DNA of 64,000 nt from Diphasiastrum complanatum (taxonomy: Eukaryota; Streptophyta; Lycopodiopsida; Lycopodiales; Lycopodiaceae): assembly GCA_029204225.1 (NCBI GenBank), contig CM055102.1, positions 34,778,585 through 34,842,584 of the forward strand, given 5' to 3'. Both the position numbers and the translations under genes were made by a program. Each line of letters begins with the position of its first letter. Position 1 is the stretch's first letter. Below the pieces are notes generated by a model that was not told the origin of the DNA, made no database searches, and saw only the letters and a list, made by a program, of their open reading frames with translations. Below, piece by piece: positions 1 to 9,456 of this stretch.

Positions 1-260
1 GAAATTTTTTCGGTACTATTTTCCTATTTTTTTAACAGGAGGAGGCAGGTGGGTGATAGGCACCCTCTGATAATTAATTCCGGGGGAAAAACAGAAGCCA
101 TAAATTGTTTTTGTTTTGCTTTTGGGATGGGGGGAAGTGTAGGCAGGTGCCTGTATTTTTTTTATTTTGAAAAAAAAAAATTGAAAAAAATTGGACGCGT
201 CCGGAAGCGGACGCAGCCCTGGCCCGTCTGCGTCCGGCATCCGCTTCCTTAGATATATAT
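1..260. repeat. A/T-rich flank with GGACGCGTCC palindrome repeats
   Basis: No gene is seen. A run of A-tracts (170-192) leads into a GC-rich block at 192-247 built from GGACGCGTCC and imperfect inverted copies such as GCGGACGC. The A-tract followed by CG-centred palindromes is the layout of the element ends further right, so this is probably the end of another such element whose other end lies outside the window. No left boundary can be set. Confidence 0.45.
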
Positions 261-1327
261 CATAGGTCCCGCGGTACTGGGTACCGCGGATCCTGGTACC
301 GCGGGACCATACTGGTACCGCGGTACCATGATGGTACCGCAGTACCACAATATAATAATATTTTTATTATTTAATATTTTTAAAAAAAAAATTGACCTAA
401 ACCTACCCGCCCCCCTCGCATTTCCTCTGAAATTTTTTTGCGCCCTCCTCCGCCCTACCATCGCTGTTGTTTTTGCCTACCTGCCTTCTGATTCCTTGCG
501 TTGCCCTTCGCCCACGCAACGCCTTGCCTTGCATCTGACTTGCTTCGCCCTGCCTTCGCCCATTTTCAGCGTCTCTCCAACAGTGAACTCTGCTGTTTTT
601 TTTCTAGCAATCCATCCCTCATTTCATCTGCAATGGTGCAATCCGACCTTTCCAGTCTGTGGCTTGGGGGCTGATGCGAAGGCAAATTGGGATGATGCTA
701 GTGACGAGCCCTCTTCTGATACACAGCCCATGCCAGCTCCAGACAGGCACAGATATCGGCTGTGAGAGTCAGCTTGGGGCCCTGAGTTGTCTCCAGAGCA
801 TTCGTCTGAGTCAGAGCCAGAGCATTGATTGTGGCTTTGTTGTTTTATTTTTAACAGTTTCATATGATGTTCCATGTTTGGCGACCAGATGGTCGAACAC
901 TGTATTCAGACCATTTTCCATATTATATTCAGTGTTGGACGTATTCTATTCACTGCACAATGTGTATTTGTCAATTTGTAATTGTGATGTTCTACTTGCA
1001 GTTTTACTTCGAATGGTGTGTGCGTGTTTTCAATTAGTTTTCACTACAGAGATTGAGAGCATATGCAGAACACAGAAATACAACCCCCCTAATAGCATTT
1101 CATAAACACATACATCAGATTGCAATACACAAGGCACGCATTGCACAAAAAACACACCGCACATTAATTCATCAGATGTATCAAAATAACAATACGTATT
1201 CCCGCCACATACGGCTGGGGCTGTTCTTTACACTATGCTAGACACTAAATGTTGCCTCATCTACTGATAAACATTACATAACAACAGTCAGCCACATACG
1301 GCTAGACCCCATCTATGCTAAACATTC

Positions 1328-1693
1328 CTATGGATCCTCCACTGACTCCTCGCCCTCGTCAGGAGCATTGTTATGTCGCTCTCGCTCTGCCTCCCGGTTA
1401 GCCCGAGCTGCCTCCTGGTCAGCCCGACGGCGGGCAGCCCTTTCCCCGACCATGATGAGCTGCCGTCGTGTGAAGTTCATTCCGATCTGCTCATCCAAAT
1501 CCAGCTCGACAGCGGGAGCAGGGGCCACAGCGGAGGCAGGGATCTGCAACTCTGGGTGTCTCTCCCGAGTTTGTCGCAGCATCTCTGCAATGTCTGCCTC
1601 TTGCTTCCGATGCCTTTCGTTGTGCCTTCGGACATCTTCCTCGAGCTTCCTCCTGGCTTCGCCCTCAGGCCTTGGTGGTATGCGCTCTGCCAT
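1328..1693 (-). CDS. hypothetical charged coiled-coil protein inside M1
   Basis: A 121-codon open frame beginning MAERIPPRPEG. It is rich in Arg, Glu and Ala, with two probable helical charged stretches (about residues 12-50 and 75-110) around a Pro/Ala linker and an acidic C-terminus. I do not recognise the family. Its GC content is higher than the flanks. It could be a captured host fragment or the relic of a second transposon protein. Expression is unsupported. Confidence 0.3.
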   Translation of the reverse strand: MAERIPPRPEGEARRKLEEDVRRHNERHRKQEADIAEMLRQTRERHPELQIPASAVAPAPAVELDLDEQIGMNFTRRQLIMVGERAARRRADQEAARANREAERERHNNAPDEGEESVEDP

Positions 1694-1766
1694 CTGACGA
1701 CACCCTGTTTCTGTAACTGGCTCTCACTGGCTCTCACTACGGTGTACCTGTCCGGATTTGTCCCAT

Positions 1767-1950
1767 GTGCCTCTGTACCTGCCCCCATGTGATGCTCCCC
1801 CCCTGTGTTGGTCTCCCATTGGCCCCATGGTCTGCTCACCCACAGTGCCCATGTGCCTCTGTACTTGCCACCATGTGATGCTACCCCCCTGTGTTGGTCT
1901 CCCATTGGCCCCTCGGTCTGCTCACCCGCAGTGCCCATGTGCCACTGCAC
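1767..1950. repeat. 86-bp tandem duplication
   Basis: Two full units (1767-1852 and 1853-1938) and the start of a third, each opening GTGCCTCTGTAC and containing GGTCTCCCATTGGCCCC. The copies differ at a handful of sites. The unit is not a multiple of three, so it shifts any reading frame crossing it. Confidence 0.85.
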
Positions 1951-2178
1951 CAGTCCCCTGCATCATGTACTGTACCCTCTTTTTTTACACCCAGAACCCC
2001 TTTTTTTTACTTTTGTTTGTCCTTTTTTGGTAGTTAATATGCAAAAAAAACTTATTAAAAATATTTTTAAAAAAATATATATATATTAAAAATGGTACCG
2101 CCCTGGTATTGCGAGTCTGAGAGCGGTACCACTGATATGGTACCGGCGGTACCATACCAGCGGTACCACGGGGTACTA

Positions 2179-2214
<36 letters not shown>

Positions 2215-2216
<2 letters not shown>

Positions 2217-2299
2217 TAGGTCTCGCGGTACCAGGTCCCGCGGATCCCGGTACCGCGGGACCATATATGGTACCGTGGTACCATATCGGTCGGCGGTAC

Positions 2300-2361
<62 letters not shown>

Positions 2362-2488
2362 TAATTTTTTTTGCGAAAATAACACGGGAAAATTTTTTTT
2401 TTTTTATATTATGGTACTGCCCTGGTACCGCGGATCCCAGGGCGGTACCGTACCGACGGTACCATACCAGCGGTACCACGGGGTACTA

Positions 2489-2490
<2 letters not shown>
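2215..2490. mobile_element. CATAG-ended TIR element, short member (M2)
   Basis: 276 bp with the same ends as M1: CATAGGTCTCGCGG on the left and CCACGGGGTACTATG on the right. It consists only of GGTACC palindrome blocks around an internal TA tract and an A/T-rich core. It is a non-autonomous deletion form in the same orientation as M1. Confidence 0.65.
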
Positions 2491-2524
<34 letters not shown>

Positions 2525-2789
2525 TAGTTGCACAGAATCGCGTTTCTGGGAGGAGACGTTTCGGAAACCGCGTTTCTGAGAAACGCGTTTCTCCTCCCAG
2601 AATCGCAAAAAAAAAAATTAAAAAAAAATTGGAAAAATAGCTTATGGCTGAGATTTTTTTTAGGTGATCACTGGTCAAACGAGCGTTTTGCCTCTCAGAA
2701 GTGCAGTAGATGGGGCACAAACAGATCCTATTTTCAATAGCTATTTGGCTGTTATTTACTCTGGTTTTCAATAAATGCTCAAGGGGTTC

Positions 2790-2870
2790 GGGGGGCGGTA
2801 GCCCCCCGAGAAACAGGGGGTCTGGGGGGCGGTAACCCCCCGGTGGGGGGTTTGGGGGGCAACGCCCCCC
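2790..2870. repeat. three G6/C6 hairpin repeats
   Basis: Three short repeats about 30-34 bp apart, each a six-G run, a 4-6-base loop region and a six-C run: 2790-2807, 2824-2841 and 2854-2870. G-runs continue to about 2910. Each could fold as a very stable hairpin, and the G-runs could form quadruplexes. Function is unknown. Confidence 0.75.
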
Positions 2871-3029
2871 AATGGCAAGGTCTGGGGGCTGCCGGTAGAC
2901 CCCGGGCCCAATGGTAAGGCCTCTTCATGACTTGGCCTTCCAACTCCCTGAGCGAAAACACACTTATTGGAACCATCTGTGATCGTAACAGACAGGCTAG
3001 AGGTAAGTTTTGAATTTTTATCCTTGACA

Positions 3030-3430
3030 CATAGAACCCACGGTTCTGAGAACCGTGGAAGGAACCGTACGGTTCATGTAAAAAAATAATTGATTGATTA
3101 ATTAATTAATTTTCCTAAATTTCCCCCCAAAACCCCTCAAAGCTAGTTTTTGTCCCTCTCTCTCTGTCTCCCTCCCTCTTATCAATTTGGGAGAGTAAAT
3201 CATTTGAAGTAAATAATCTAAGTACGGAGAATCTGCTTTTTCTGAATAAAAATTGGCATTTTTTAGCATTTTTTTGGGCTATTTTTGGGGCCTGGGACAA
3301 AAAACAAATTAATTAATTAATTATTCAGTGCGGTTCACCACGGTTTTGGGCAAAATTTTTAAAGAACCGTACGGTTCACTGTACGGTTCTCAGAACCGTG
3401 GTGAACCGTTAACGGTTCATTGATTCTATG
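3030..3430. mobile_element. nested TIR element with 8-bp target duplication (M4)
   Basis: 401 bp starting CATAGAACCC and ending GATTCTATG. It is flanked by a perfect 8-bp direct repeat CCTTGACA at 3022-3029 and 3431-3438, outside any TA tract. Its palindromic word is GAACCGTACGGTTC. An 8-bp duplication is characteristic of the hAT superfamily, so this copy gives the best clue to the class of the whole cluster. It lies inside M3, so it inserted later. Confidence 0.8.
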
Positions 3431-3668
3431 CCTTGACAGAACCCAACATGGATGAATGCACCTGAACTGGACCATCCTGCACCCGAAACAGTCGGCAAAT
3501 TACATAGTAATTATGCTCTAAATTAGAGCTTCCATCTGATACCCATATTGCCCAAAGAAAAACCCAATTTTTTTTTTAAAAAAAACATTTCTAAAATTTT
3601 TTCAAAAATTTCAGAAACGTGTCTCAGAAACGCGTTTCTGAACGCGTTTCAGAAACGCAGTGCAACTA

Positions 3669-3711
<43 letters not shown>

Positions 3712-3949
3712 CATAGTGGCACGTGGTACCGCCATTATGGTACCGTAGTACCATAAATGGTACCGCAGTACCATAATGGTGGTACCGCGGTTATGGTGCC
3801 GCCCAAAAATCTGCAGTACCAGGGCGGCACCATAATATTAAAAAATAAATAAAAAATTCCTGTGTTATTTTTGCAAAAAAAAAAAAAAAAATTGGTACTG
3901 CGGATCAGTATGGATCCGCGGTACCGGGATCCTGGTACTGCTGGATCTA

Positions 3950-3951
<2 letters not shown>
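3712..3951. mobile_element. CATAG-ended TIR element, 240 bp (M5)
   Basis: Starts CATAGTGGCACGTGG and ends CTGGATCTATG between two TA tracts. It is filled with GGTACCGCGG-type palindromes. The A-rich core beside them matches the core of M2 in inverse orientation. Confidence 0.6.
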
Positions 3952-3999
<48 letters not shown>

Positions 4000-4001
<2 letters not shown>

Positions 4002-4494
4002 TAGTACCCTCTGGTACCGCTGGTATGGTACCGTCGGTACCATATCAGTGGTACCACCGGTACGGTACCGCCCTGGGATCCGCGGTACCAGGGCGGTACC
4101 ATTTTTAATATTTTTTTTATTTTTTAATATATTTTTAGTAATTTTTTTTTGCATATTAACTACCAAAAAAGGACAAAAAAAAGTAAAAAGAGGGGGTTCT
4201 GGGTGTAAAAAAAGAGGGTACAGTACATGATGCAGGGGACTGTTGCAATGGGCGACGCAAGGAATCAAAGGCAGGCAAGAAAAACCAGCAGCGATGGCAG
4301 GGCGGAGAGGGCTCAAAAAAATTTCAGAGGAAATGCGAGGGGGGCGGGTAGGTTTAGGTAAAAAAAAATTAAAAAAAATATTAAATAATAAATATATTAT
4401 TATATTGTGGTACCGCGGTACCATCATGGTACCGCGGTACCAGTATGGTCCCGCGGTACCGGGATCCGCGGTACCCAGTACCGCGGGACCTATG
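4000..4494. mobile_element. CATAG-ended TIR element, deletion derivative of M1 (M6)
   Basis: 495 bp flanked by TA tracts. Read on the minus strand, its first ~250 bp match 261-510 almost exactly (including the block ACCTAAACCTACCCGCC) and its last ~230 bp match 1950-2180. The ~1.4-kb middle of M1 is missing. It therefore looks like an internally deleted M1 relative in opposite orientation. Confidence 0.7.
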
Positions 4495-4510
4495 ATATAT
4501 ATATATATAT

Positions 4511-4612
4511 TAAATAATAAATTATATTATTATATTATTGTACCGCGGTACCAGTATGGATCCGCGGATCCCGATACTGATAAATCTATGATATATACAC
4601 ATATATATATGC

Positions 4613-4663
<51 letters not shown>

Positions 4664-4860
4664 TCATAGATGCACTGCCGAATCGCGGACCGTGATTCGA
4701 ACAGCGATCCGAATCGCGACCCCCAAATTGCTTGGCAGCCACGATCCGTGCTTCGCAAGCAATTTTTTTTTTCGACTAACAAAATGCAGAATTGCAAATC
4801 GCAAATCGTTGATGCAGCGAATCGCATTTTGTTGGCATAGCGTTCCGGAACACTAGTTCC
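4511..4860. repeat. partial CATAG-element ends, including a GAATCGCGATTC lineage
   Basis: 4511-4590 is a second, truncated copy of the M6 right end, ending AATCTATG. From 4665 another end begins (CATAGATGCACTGCC) followed by GAATCGCG words and inverses to about 4830. Its partner end was not found, so it is probably truncated. Confidence 0.45.
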
Positions 4861-5647
4861 AAAATACAAAAAAAATTTGTATTTGGCCGCATAGCTGTTG
4901 GAGGAGCAAAATTGTTGCAAACTTTTTCACACATCCGATTGCCACTATCCAAGGTGCTACAGCTACCTATTCGGTGAGGGGAAGGCAGTGGGCACGACGC
5001 CGGGCACGGAAAACGAGCGTGGAGCGAGAAATCTCCTATTCCAGGTTTTTCTTGCCTACTCATTTCAATTTCCATGATTGTTTAGAACTAGCTATAGGTG
5101 CCAGATTGAAGTAAAGTAAAGTGCTACTGTGTTTCCTCATGCCTACAGGAATGCCTACAACGTTAGTTTAGGCTGTTACAGTGCGTAGAAAACGTTATGA
5201 GAGTGGTGCCCTCTTTTGGTGTTTTTTTTGGGTCCTTTTGAAATAGGCTATAGGTGTCAGATTGAGGTGCCGTTAGATGCCACACTGTGTTTCTAAATGC
5301 CTACAAGAATGCCAAGAACGTCGATTTATGCATGTAGTGCACGTAGATCAATTTATGAATGTCAACTCGCTTTTTGGTGTCTTTTTTAGCACTAATCAGT
5401 GAAATTAGTTGTATTTGTCTGATCAATATGTCGTAAGATGCTAGATTGTGTTTTTCAATGTCCACAAAAGTGCTGGAACTCTCTTTTGGCCCATATAACA
5501 CAATTTTAGGGTTTCTTATGTGTCATGCTCGCTTTTTTGCATCAGTTTAGCCCTATTTTTAAATCTTTGCTTTTCCGCATCGGTTTAGCCCTCATTTGCA
5601 ACGTACTGAATCTTTGCATGGCTTTTGTGTGTTTTGCAGGGCTTTGA
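4861..5647. repeat. intron sequence with three degenerate ~160-bp repeats
   Basis: No gene is seen. A motif resembling CACTGTGTTTCTAAATGCC and following bases recurs at about 5123, 5280 and 5440, giving a degenerate tandem array with a period near 160 bp. The rest is A/T-rich and lies in an intron of the minus-strand FY gene. Confidence 0.4.
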
Positions 5648-5681
5648 CCGATCACGGTAGCTGATAGGTCACATCGACACC

Positions 5682-6079
5682 ATGCTGGTTGTTGGCAGGG
5701 GCATGTGGGTTGAGGTTGACGTCATACAAGGGGATGTGGCTACGTCCCATGGTTCAAGTGCCCATAGATGGAGATGCTACCATTGCGGTTTGAGTTCACC
5801 AGGGTCAAGGCCCATTTTGTTACGATTGACCAGGCCAGATGGGCGGGGCATGGGTATATCAGTGTGCAGCCCCATAACAGATGCTAAGGTAGAGAGGCTA
5901 TGAGAGACATACGGGCCAGCCAGCCACTGAAACCAGCACAGAGTTTTTCCAACTGTGCAGGGCCTAGCCGTAGAGGGGATACAGGTGTAGGGCCCAAACG
6001 CACAAGGGATACAAGTGTAGGGCCTAGTCACATAGGGGCACCAGCACCACCTACGCATGAGTCATTTGCTGGTGTCACA
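5682..6079 (+). pseudogene. BED zinc finger part of a hAT-like transposase, left fragment
   Basis: The frame from 5682 reads RWRCYHCG...(R)LT..GRGM.ISVCSPIT. This fits a plant BED-type finger (W-C-x2-C, usually H-L, then V-x-C), with the usual His replaced. A frameshift near 5903 moves the reading to a second frame with a low-complexity Pro/Ser/Thr linker containing a repeated GGATACA(A/G)GTGTAGGGCC unit (5968-6022). The copia at 6080 interrupts it, and the matching right fragment begins near 9119. Broken, not functional. The BED assignment is by motif and is moderately sure. Confidence 0.5.
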
Positions 6080-6087
6080 TGACAAAT

Positions 6088-7302
6088 TCACTTTCGATCA
6101 TCCCTATCACCTGCCCAATTCGAATCGGTAAAGCCTCCAAGCTGAAGCTTTCCGTCATCTGTGTACTCAATCCCATAGCAGGTTGTCCCTTTGACATACC
6201 TCAAAACCCTCTTGGCTGCTTTCCAATGTGCTTCAGTTGGAGAACTCATGAACTGGCTTGCTACACCAACCGCATAGGAAATGTCTGGTCTCGTAGTGGT
6301 GAGATAAATCAGGCTACCCACAAGTTGCCTATAAAGAGTCTCATCCACAAAAGGAGTGCCATCATCTCTGGATGGCTTACTGCTGGTATCAATGGGCGTG
6401 GAAACGGGTTTGCAATCCTGCATGTTGAACCTGTTCAAAACTTCACATGCATAGTTAGCTTGGGAAATAAACACACAGTTTTCCTTTTTCCAAACCTCCA
6501 AGCCAAGACAATAGTGGATTAAGCCCAAATCCTTCATCTCGAACTCATTTGATAAATGAGCCTTCACCTTTTCAATAAGCTGCCCATTGTTACCCGTGAT
6601 GACCAAGTCATCCACATAGAGGACTATCAAAACAATGTTCCCATCTTCCTCCTTCACGAACAGGTTGCAATCCGACTGACTCTTTATGAATTGCTCCTTG
6701 GCAAAATAGTCGTCAATACGACTATACCAGGCCCTGGGTGCCTGCTTCAAACCATATAAGGCCTTCTTAAGCCTGCATACCATACTTTCCTTGCCCTTAG
6801 CCTCAAAACCTTGTGGCTGTTCCATGTAGACTTCTTCAGCCAACTGTCCATTAAGAAAAGCACTCTTCACATCCATTTGATGGACCTCCCAACCAAAAAA
6901 TGCAGCCAATGCTAAAACCAACCTGATAGACGTCATCTTAGCTACCGGTGCAAACGTCTCATCATAGTCCAAGCCCTCCTTCTGTGCATAGCCTTTAGCA
7001 ACCAGCCTTGCCTTATGCTTTTCGATGCTCCCATCCGATTTGTATTTGGTCCTGTAGACCCACTTACAACCAAAAGGATGCTTCCCTTTTGGTAACTTCA
7101 CCAAATCCCATGTATCATTCTTGAGAATGGAGTCGTACTCCTCTTGCATAGCATGTTGCCATACCTTCTCATCTGCTGCCTCAACGACTGTATGCGGATC
7201 TTGTAAATCCAAAATAGTAGTCATAAGTGCATAGTTTGTCGGGGCTTGCCTTTGAGACCTCCTAGCCCCTGGATTGCTGCTCTCTCCCTCATCCAATATC
7301 AA
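6088..7302 (-). pseudogene. copia reverse transcriptase (Copia-1)
   Basis: A 404-codon open frame covering the copia RT domain: [12 protein letters not shown] at the start, then [23 protein letters not shown], the catalytic LYVDDLVITG, and [12 protein letters not shown] near the end. It breaks off at SNWAGDRDDRK, just where RNase H should begin, because of the deletion to the LTR end. The RT core looks intact, but the polyprotein is cut by a stop at 7303-7308 and lacks RNase H. Confidence 0.9.
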
Positions 7303-7308
7303 ACCATC

Positions 7309-7875
7309 CTACACAGTTTGCCAATACCACTTGGGAAACTTCTTCCTTGCAGTTGGTGATGAAGACGGTGAATAGGACTCAACAGATTTGCCCCTTTCCT
7401 TCCGCTTCCTAGCCTCCTCGGATTCTTCCTCTCGATCACTCATATGATCATCCTGAGGCTCCCCAATATATGGATGTGGGTCATCAAGTATTGGCACAAA
7501 TTCACTTGTACCATCCTCCATCTCAAGTTCCTCTATAGGAGGCGTTTGATCTTCTTCAAAGATCACATCTCGACTTATGATCCTCTTCTTGCTAGTAAGA
7601 TCGTAAAGTCTGTAAGCTTTGCTTTCTTCACTGTATCCCAAGAAAATACACTTTGCTGATTTTGCATCCAGCTTCTTCCTGTTATCCTTGGGAATATGGG
7701 CATAGGTCGTACAACCAAACACTCGCAAAGCGCCCACCTTGGGCTTAATGCCGCTAAATGCCTCTTCTGGAGTCTTGCCTTCCACAACTTTTGTTGGACT
7801 TCTATTCAACAGAAACACTGCTGTGTGCATTGCCTCGCCCCAAAAAGAGTTGGGCAACCCCTTTGCCTTGAGCAT
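7309..7875 (-). pseudogene. copia integrase C-terminal part and linker (Copia-1)
   Basis: The frame runs [18 protein letters not shown], then RSPTKVVEGKTPEE, FGCTTYAHIP, CIFLGYSEESKAYRLYD and RDVIFEED. This is the end of the copia integrase, followed by the acidic Ser-rich linker before RT. The catalytic D,D,E core is missing because the upstream pol region is deleted. Confidence 0.88.
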
Positions 7876-8351
7876 GCATATGACAAGCTATTCAGAACTA
7901 TTGGCACCAAGTCTTTGTCAACAATAGACTCTCCAAGTACAGAAAGCTGATATCTAGTATCCTGAATCTTAGTAAGATGATCAGTAACTGTCTCCCCTGT
8001 CTCCATTCTGAGAGTATACAACTTGTTCTTCAAGTAGAGAAACCTGGTTGTACTTGCTGTCTCATACAATGCACAAAGAATGTGCCATGCATCCACAGGC
8101 CCTTTGGCTGACCTGATTAGAGGAATCACATTATCCCTCACTGACATGTTGATGATTCTGTGTGCCTTTTCCCCTATCTTGATATAGTCCTTAAGTTCAA
8201 GTTCAGATGTTGGAACAGGCTCCTCACCTGTCACAAGCTTCCAACATTCTTTGTCTTCAAGAATGTTCTTGATCTTGAATTTCTATATGCTAAAGTTAGT
8301 ACCATCAGGCCGGCTGGCTTCACTCAACATGCTCTCTGCAAGACTAGACAT
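7876..8351 (-). pseudogene. copia gag N-terminus (Copia-1)
   Basis: The probable start is the ATG at 8351. A stop interrupts about 23 codons in. The frame then reads ELKDYIKIGEKAHRII, ALYETASTTRFLYLKNKLY and VTDHLTKIQ, typical of the UBN2-like copia gag. No zinc knuckle or protease follows. The reading joins integrase sequence near 7870 through a deletion. Confidence 0.8.
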
Positions 8352-8762
8352 AGCTAGATAGAAATAAAACACAAAAGGCAAACTGGGGTTTTCACCCAAC
8401 TAGGGTATGCAGCCACTTGCTCAATAACCCTCAGCTTCTGGATTTGAAACTATCCGCCTGTATGGCTGTCCTAGCCCTTGTCCAAGATCCACTCAAAACT
8501 TTCACTGAAGTCCCCATTGTACAAAGCGCCCTCCTACAGTCCTGGCTGTCCAAAAAGACTCAAAAAATTTTGTCCCAAATTAGAAACTTTTTGGCTCCCT
8601 GTACTCCCCTTGCCAACAGTACTCCAACCATGCAGATAGCACAGAGATCATATGCCCCTACAGAAAGTGCTCCCTCCTCAAAGGTAAGCTGCTCTCTAGG
8701 AATGGCAGGAATCTGATCAAAAAACAGGTCCAAGCTTTCACCACACCACAGGCAACATAACC

Positions 8763-8775
8763 TGCTCTGATACCA
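8763..8775 (-). other. primer binding site of Copia-1
   Basis: On the minus strand this reads TGGTATCAGAGC directly after the LTR end ...TTTGTCA. It is complementary to the 3' end of plant initiator Met tRNA and fixes the inner border of the 5' LTR. Confidence 0.85.
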
Positions 8776-9118
8776 TGACAAATTCCAAGGCCTAGCTATG
8801 GAGTATCATAACAGCATAGTGAGCACACTATGAAAGCTTCGGAAAACCAGCTATGGAGTAGAACACAAAAGCAAAAGAGAGAGGACTTCAAAGCTCACAC
8901 AACATGAATGAATATTCAAAGTGTAGTAGGGCGTGGAAACCCCTCCAAAGTTTGGGCTACATATAGCATGTTATGTATAGAGGTGGTGTCTTGCTAATTC
9001 TAGCTCTAGAACCCACATGGGTCCTTAACCTACTTGACTTACTTGCCTAATTAGCACAAGTGGGGTGTACTATGTACATAAATGTTTTACCCCCATGTCT
9101 TATGCACAGCTTACAAGT
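8776..9118 (-). repeat. 5' LTR of Copia-1 (outer border approximate)
   Basis: Related by sequence to the LTR at 45424-45823: both begin (on plus) TG...AAG.CCTAGCTATGGAGTATC and share CTATGAAAGCTT. The outer end is not clear. Similarity fades near 9118, where the hAT-like coding sequence resumes. Confidence 0.65.
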
Positions 9119-9456
9119 TACAAGTATACGGTGGGGAGAGAGACACACCACCTGCCACAACAGATGCACCCCCCAATGCCCCATCTCATACCACCACAGG
9201 GCAAGTTAGACCCCTACCGTCGACACACGCACAGCAGAGACATGTTAGGCCGAGGGCACAGCAGACTACATTGGACAAAGGGTGGAAGAGGTGCCAACGC
9301 GAGGCTACCACGAGAGTGGTGGCCCAGTTTTTTTACGAGGCTGCCACTCCATTCGCCATTGCTGACACACATGTTTTCAGAGAGATGATGCGGCAAGTGG
9401 CAGCAGCTGATTCCTCATGGGCACCTCCACCTCCACCTCCACCTATTGACACATAA
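9119..9456 (+). pseudogene. hAT-like transposase, right fragment (DUF659-type region)
   Basis: The frame from 9082 contains VAQFFYEAATPFAI and DTHVFREMMRQVAAAD. This matches the pattern ARFFY..G.PFN..R...F..M...VA seen before the DUF659 domain of plant hAT-like proteins. Preceding Pro/Thr-rich linker sequence fits the left fragment at 5682-6079. The frame ends in a poly-Pro stretch with a stop at 9454-9456, and no catalytic hAT core follows. Confidence 0.5.

Larger units (their letters stand above)
261..2180. mobile_element. CATAG-ended TIR element, long member (M1)
   Basis: The element starts CATAGGTCCCGCGG and ends CCACGGGGTACTATG, so the outer CATAG is inverted. Both subterminal regions are packed with GGTACCGCGG-type palindromes, and both sides are TA repeats that could hide an 8-bp ATATATAT target duplication. 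Its first ~250 bp and last ~230 bp match the element at 4000-4494 in inverted orientation. The ~1.4-kb interior (about 511-1949) is absent from that copy and holds a small open frame (1328-1693, minus) and an 86-bp tandem duplication. I see no transposase. TIR form and the TSD of a related element suggest a hAT-like non-autonomous family. Confidence 0.65.
2523..3670. mobile_element. CATAG-ended TIR element with GAAACGCGTTTC words (M3)
   Basis: The ends are CATAGTTGCAC and its perfect inverse GTGCAACTATG, flanked by TA tracts. The subterminal palindrome here is GAAACGCGTTTC and variants, not GGTACCGCGG. The interior holds a GC-hairpin repeat block (2790-2870) and a second nested element (3030-3430). 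No transposase is visible. Confidence 0.65.
2181..4658. repeat. TA microsatellites separating the TIR elements
   Basis: Pure or near-pure (TA)n tracts lie at 2181-2214, 2303-2355, 2491-2522, 3671-3711, 3952-3999, 4495-4510 and 4617-4658. All but the second sit exactly between neighbouring CATAG ends. They look like the insertion targets of these elements, expanded afterwards. Confidence 0.85.
6080..9118 (-). mobile_element. Ty1/copia element, truncated (Copia-1)
   Basis: Minus-strand copia with 5' LTR at 8776, primer site at 8763-8775, a gag start, the end of integrase and reverse transcriptase. Two large losses are visible. Gag jumps straight into late integrase near 7870. RNase H plus nearly all of the 3' LTR is gone, leaving only TGACAAATTC at 6080-6089, which equals the LTR terminus at 8776. 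It sits in a hAT-like pseudogene inside an FY intron, in the same orientation as FY. Confidence 0.85.

Noticed and set aside
1477-1950. Minus-strand 157-codon frame with repeated GxxxTNTGG-like segments
   Set aside because: Its repeats stem from the 86-bp tandem duplication and it overlaps another frame. No recognisable protein.
1985-2491. Reading frames with Tyr-Ile repeats in 2000-4700
   Set aside because: They are produced by (TA)n tracts and do not support a protein.
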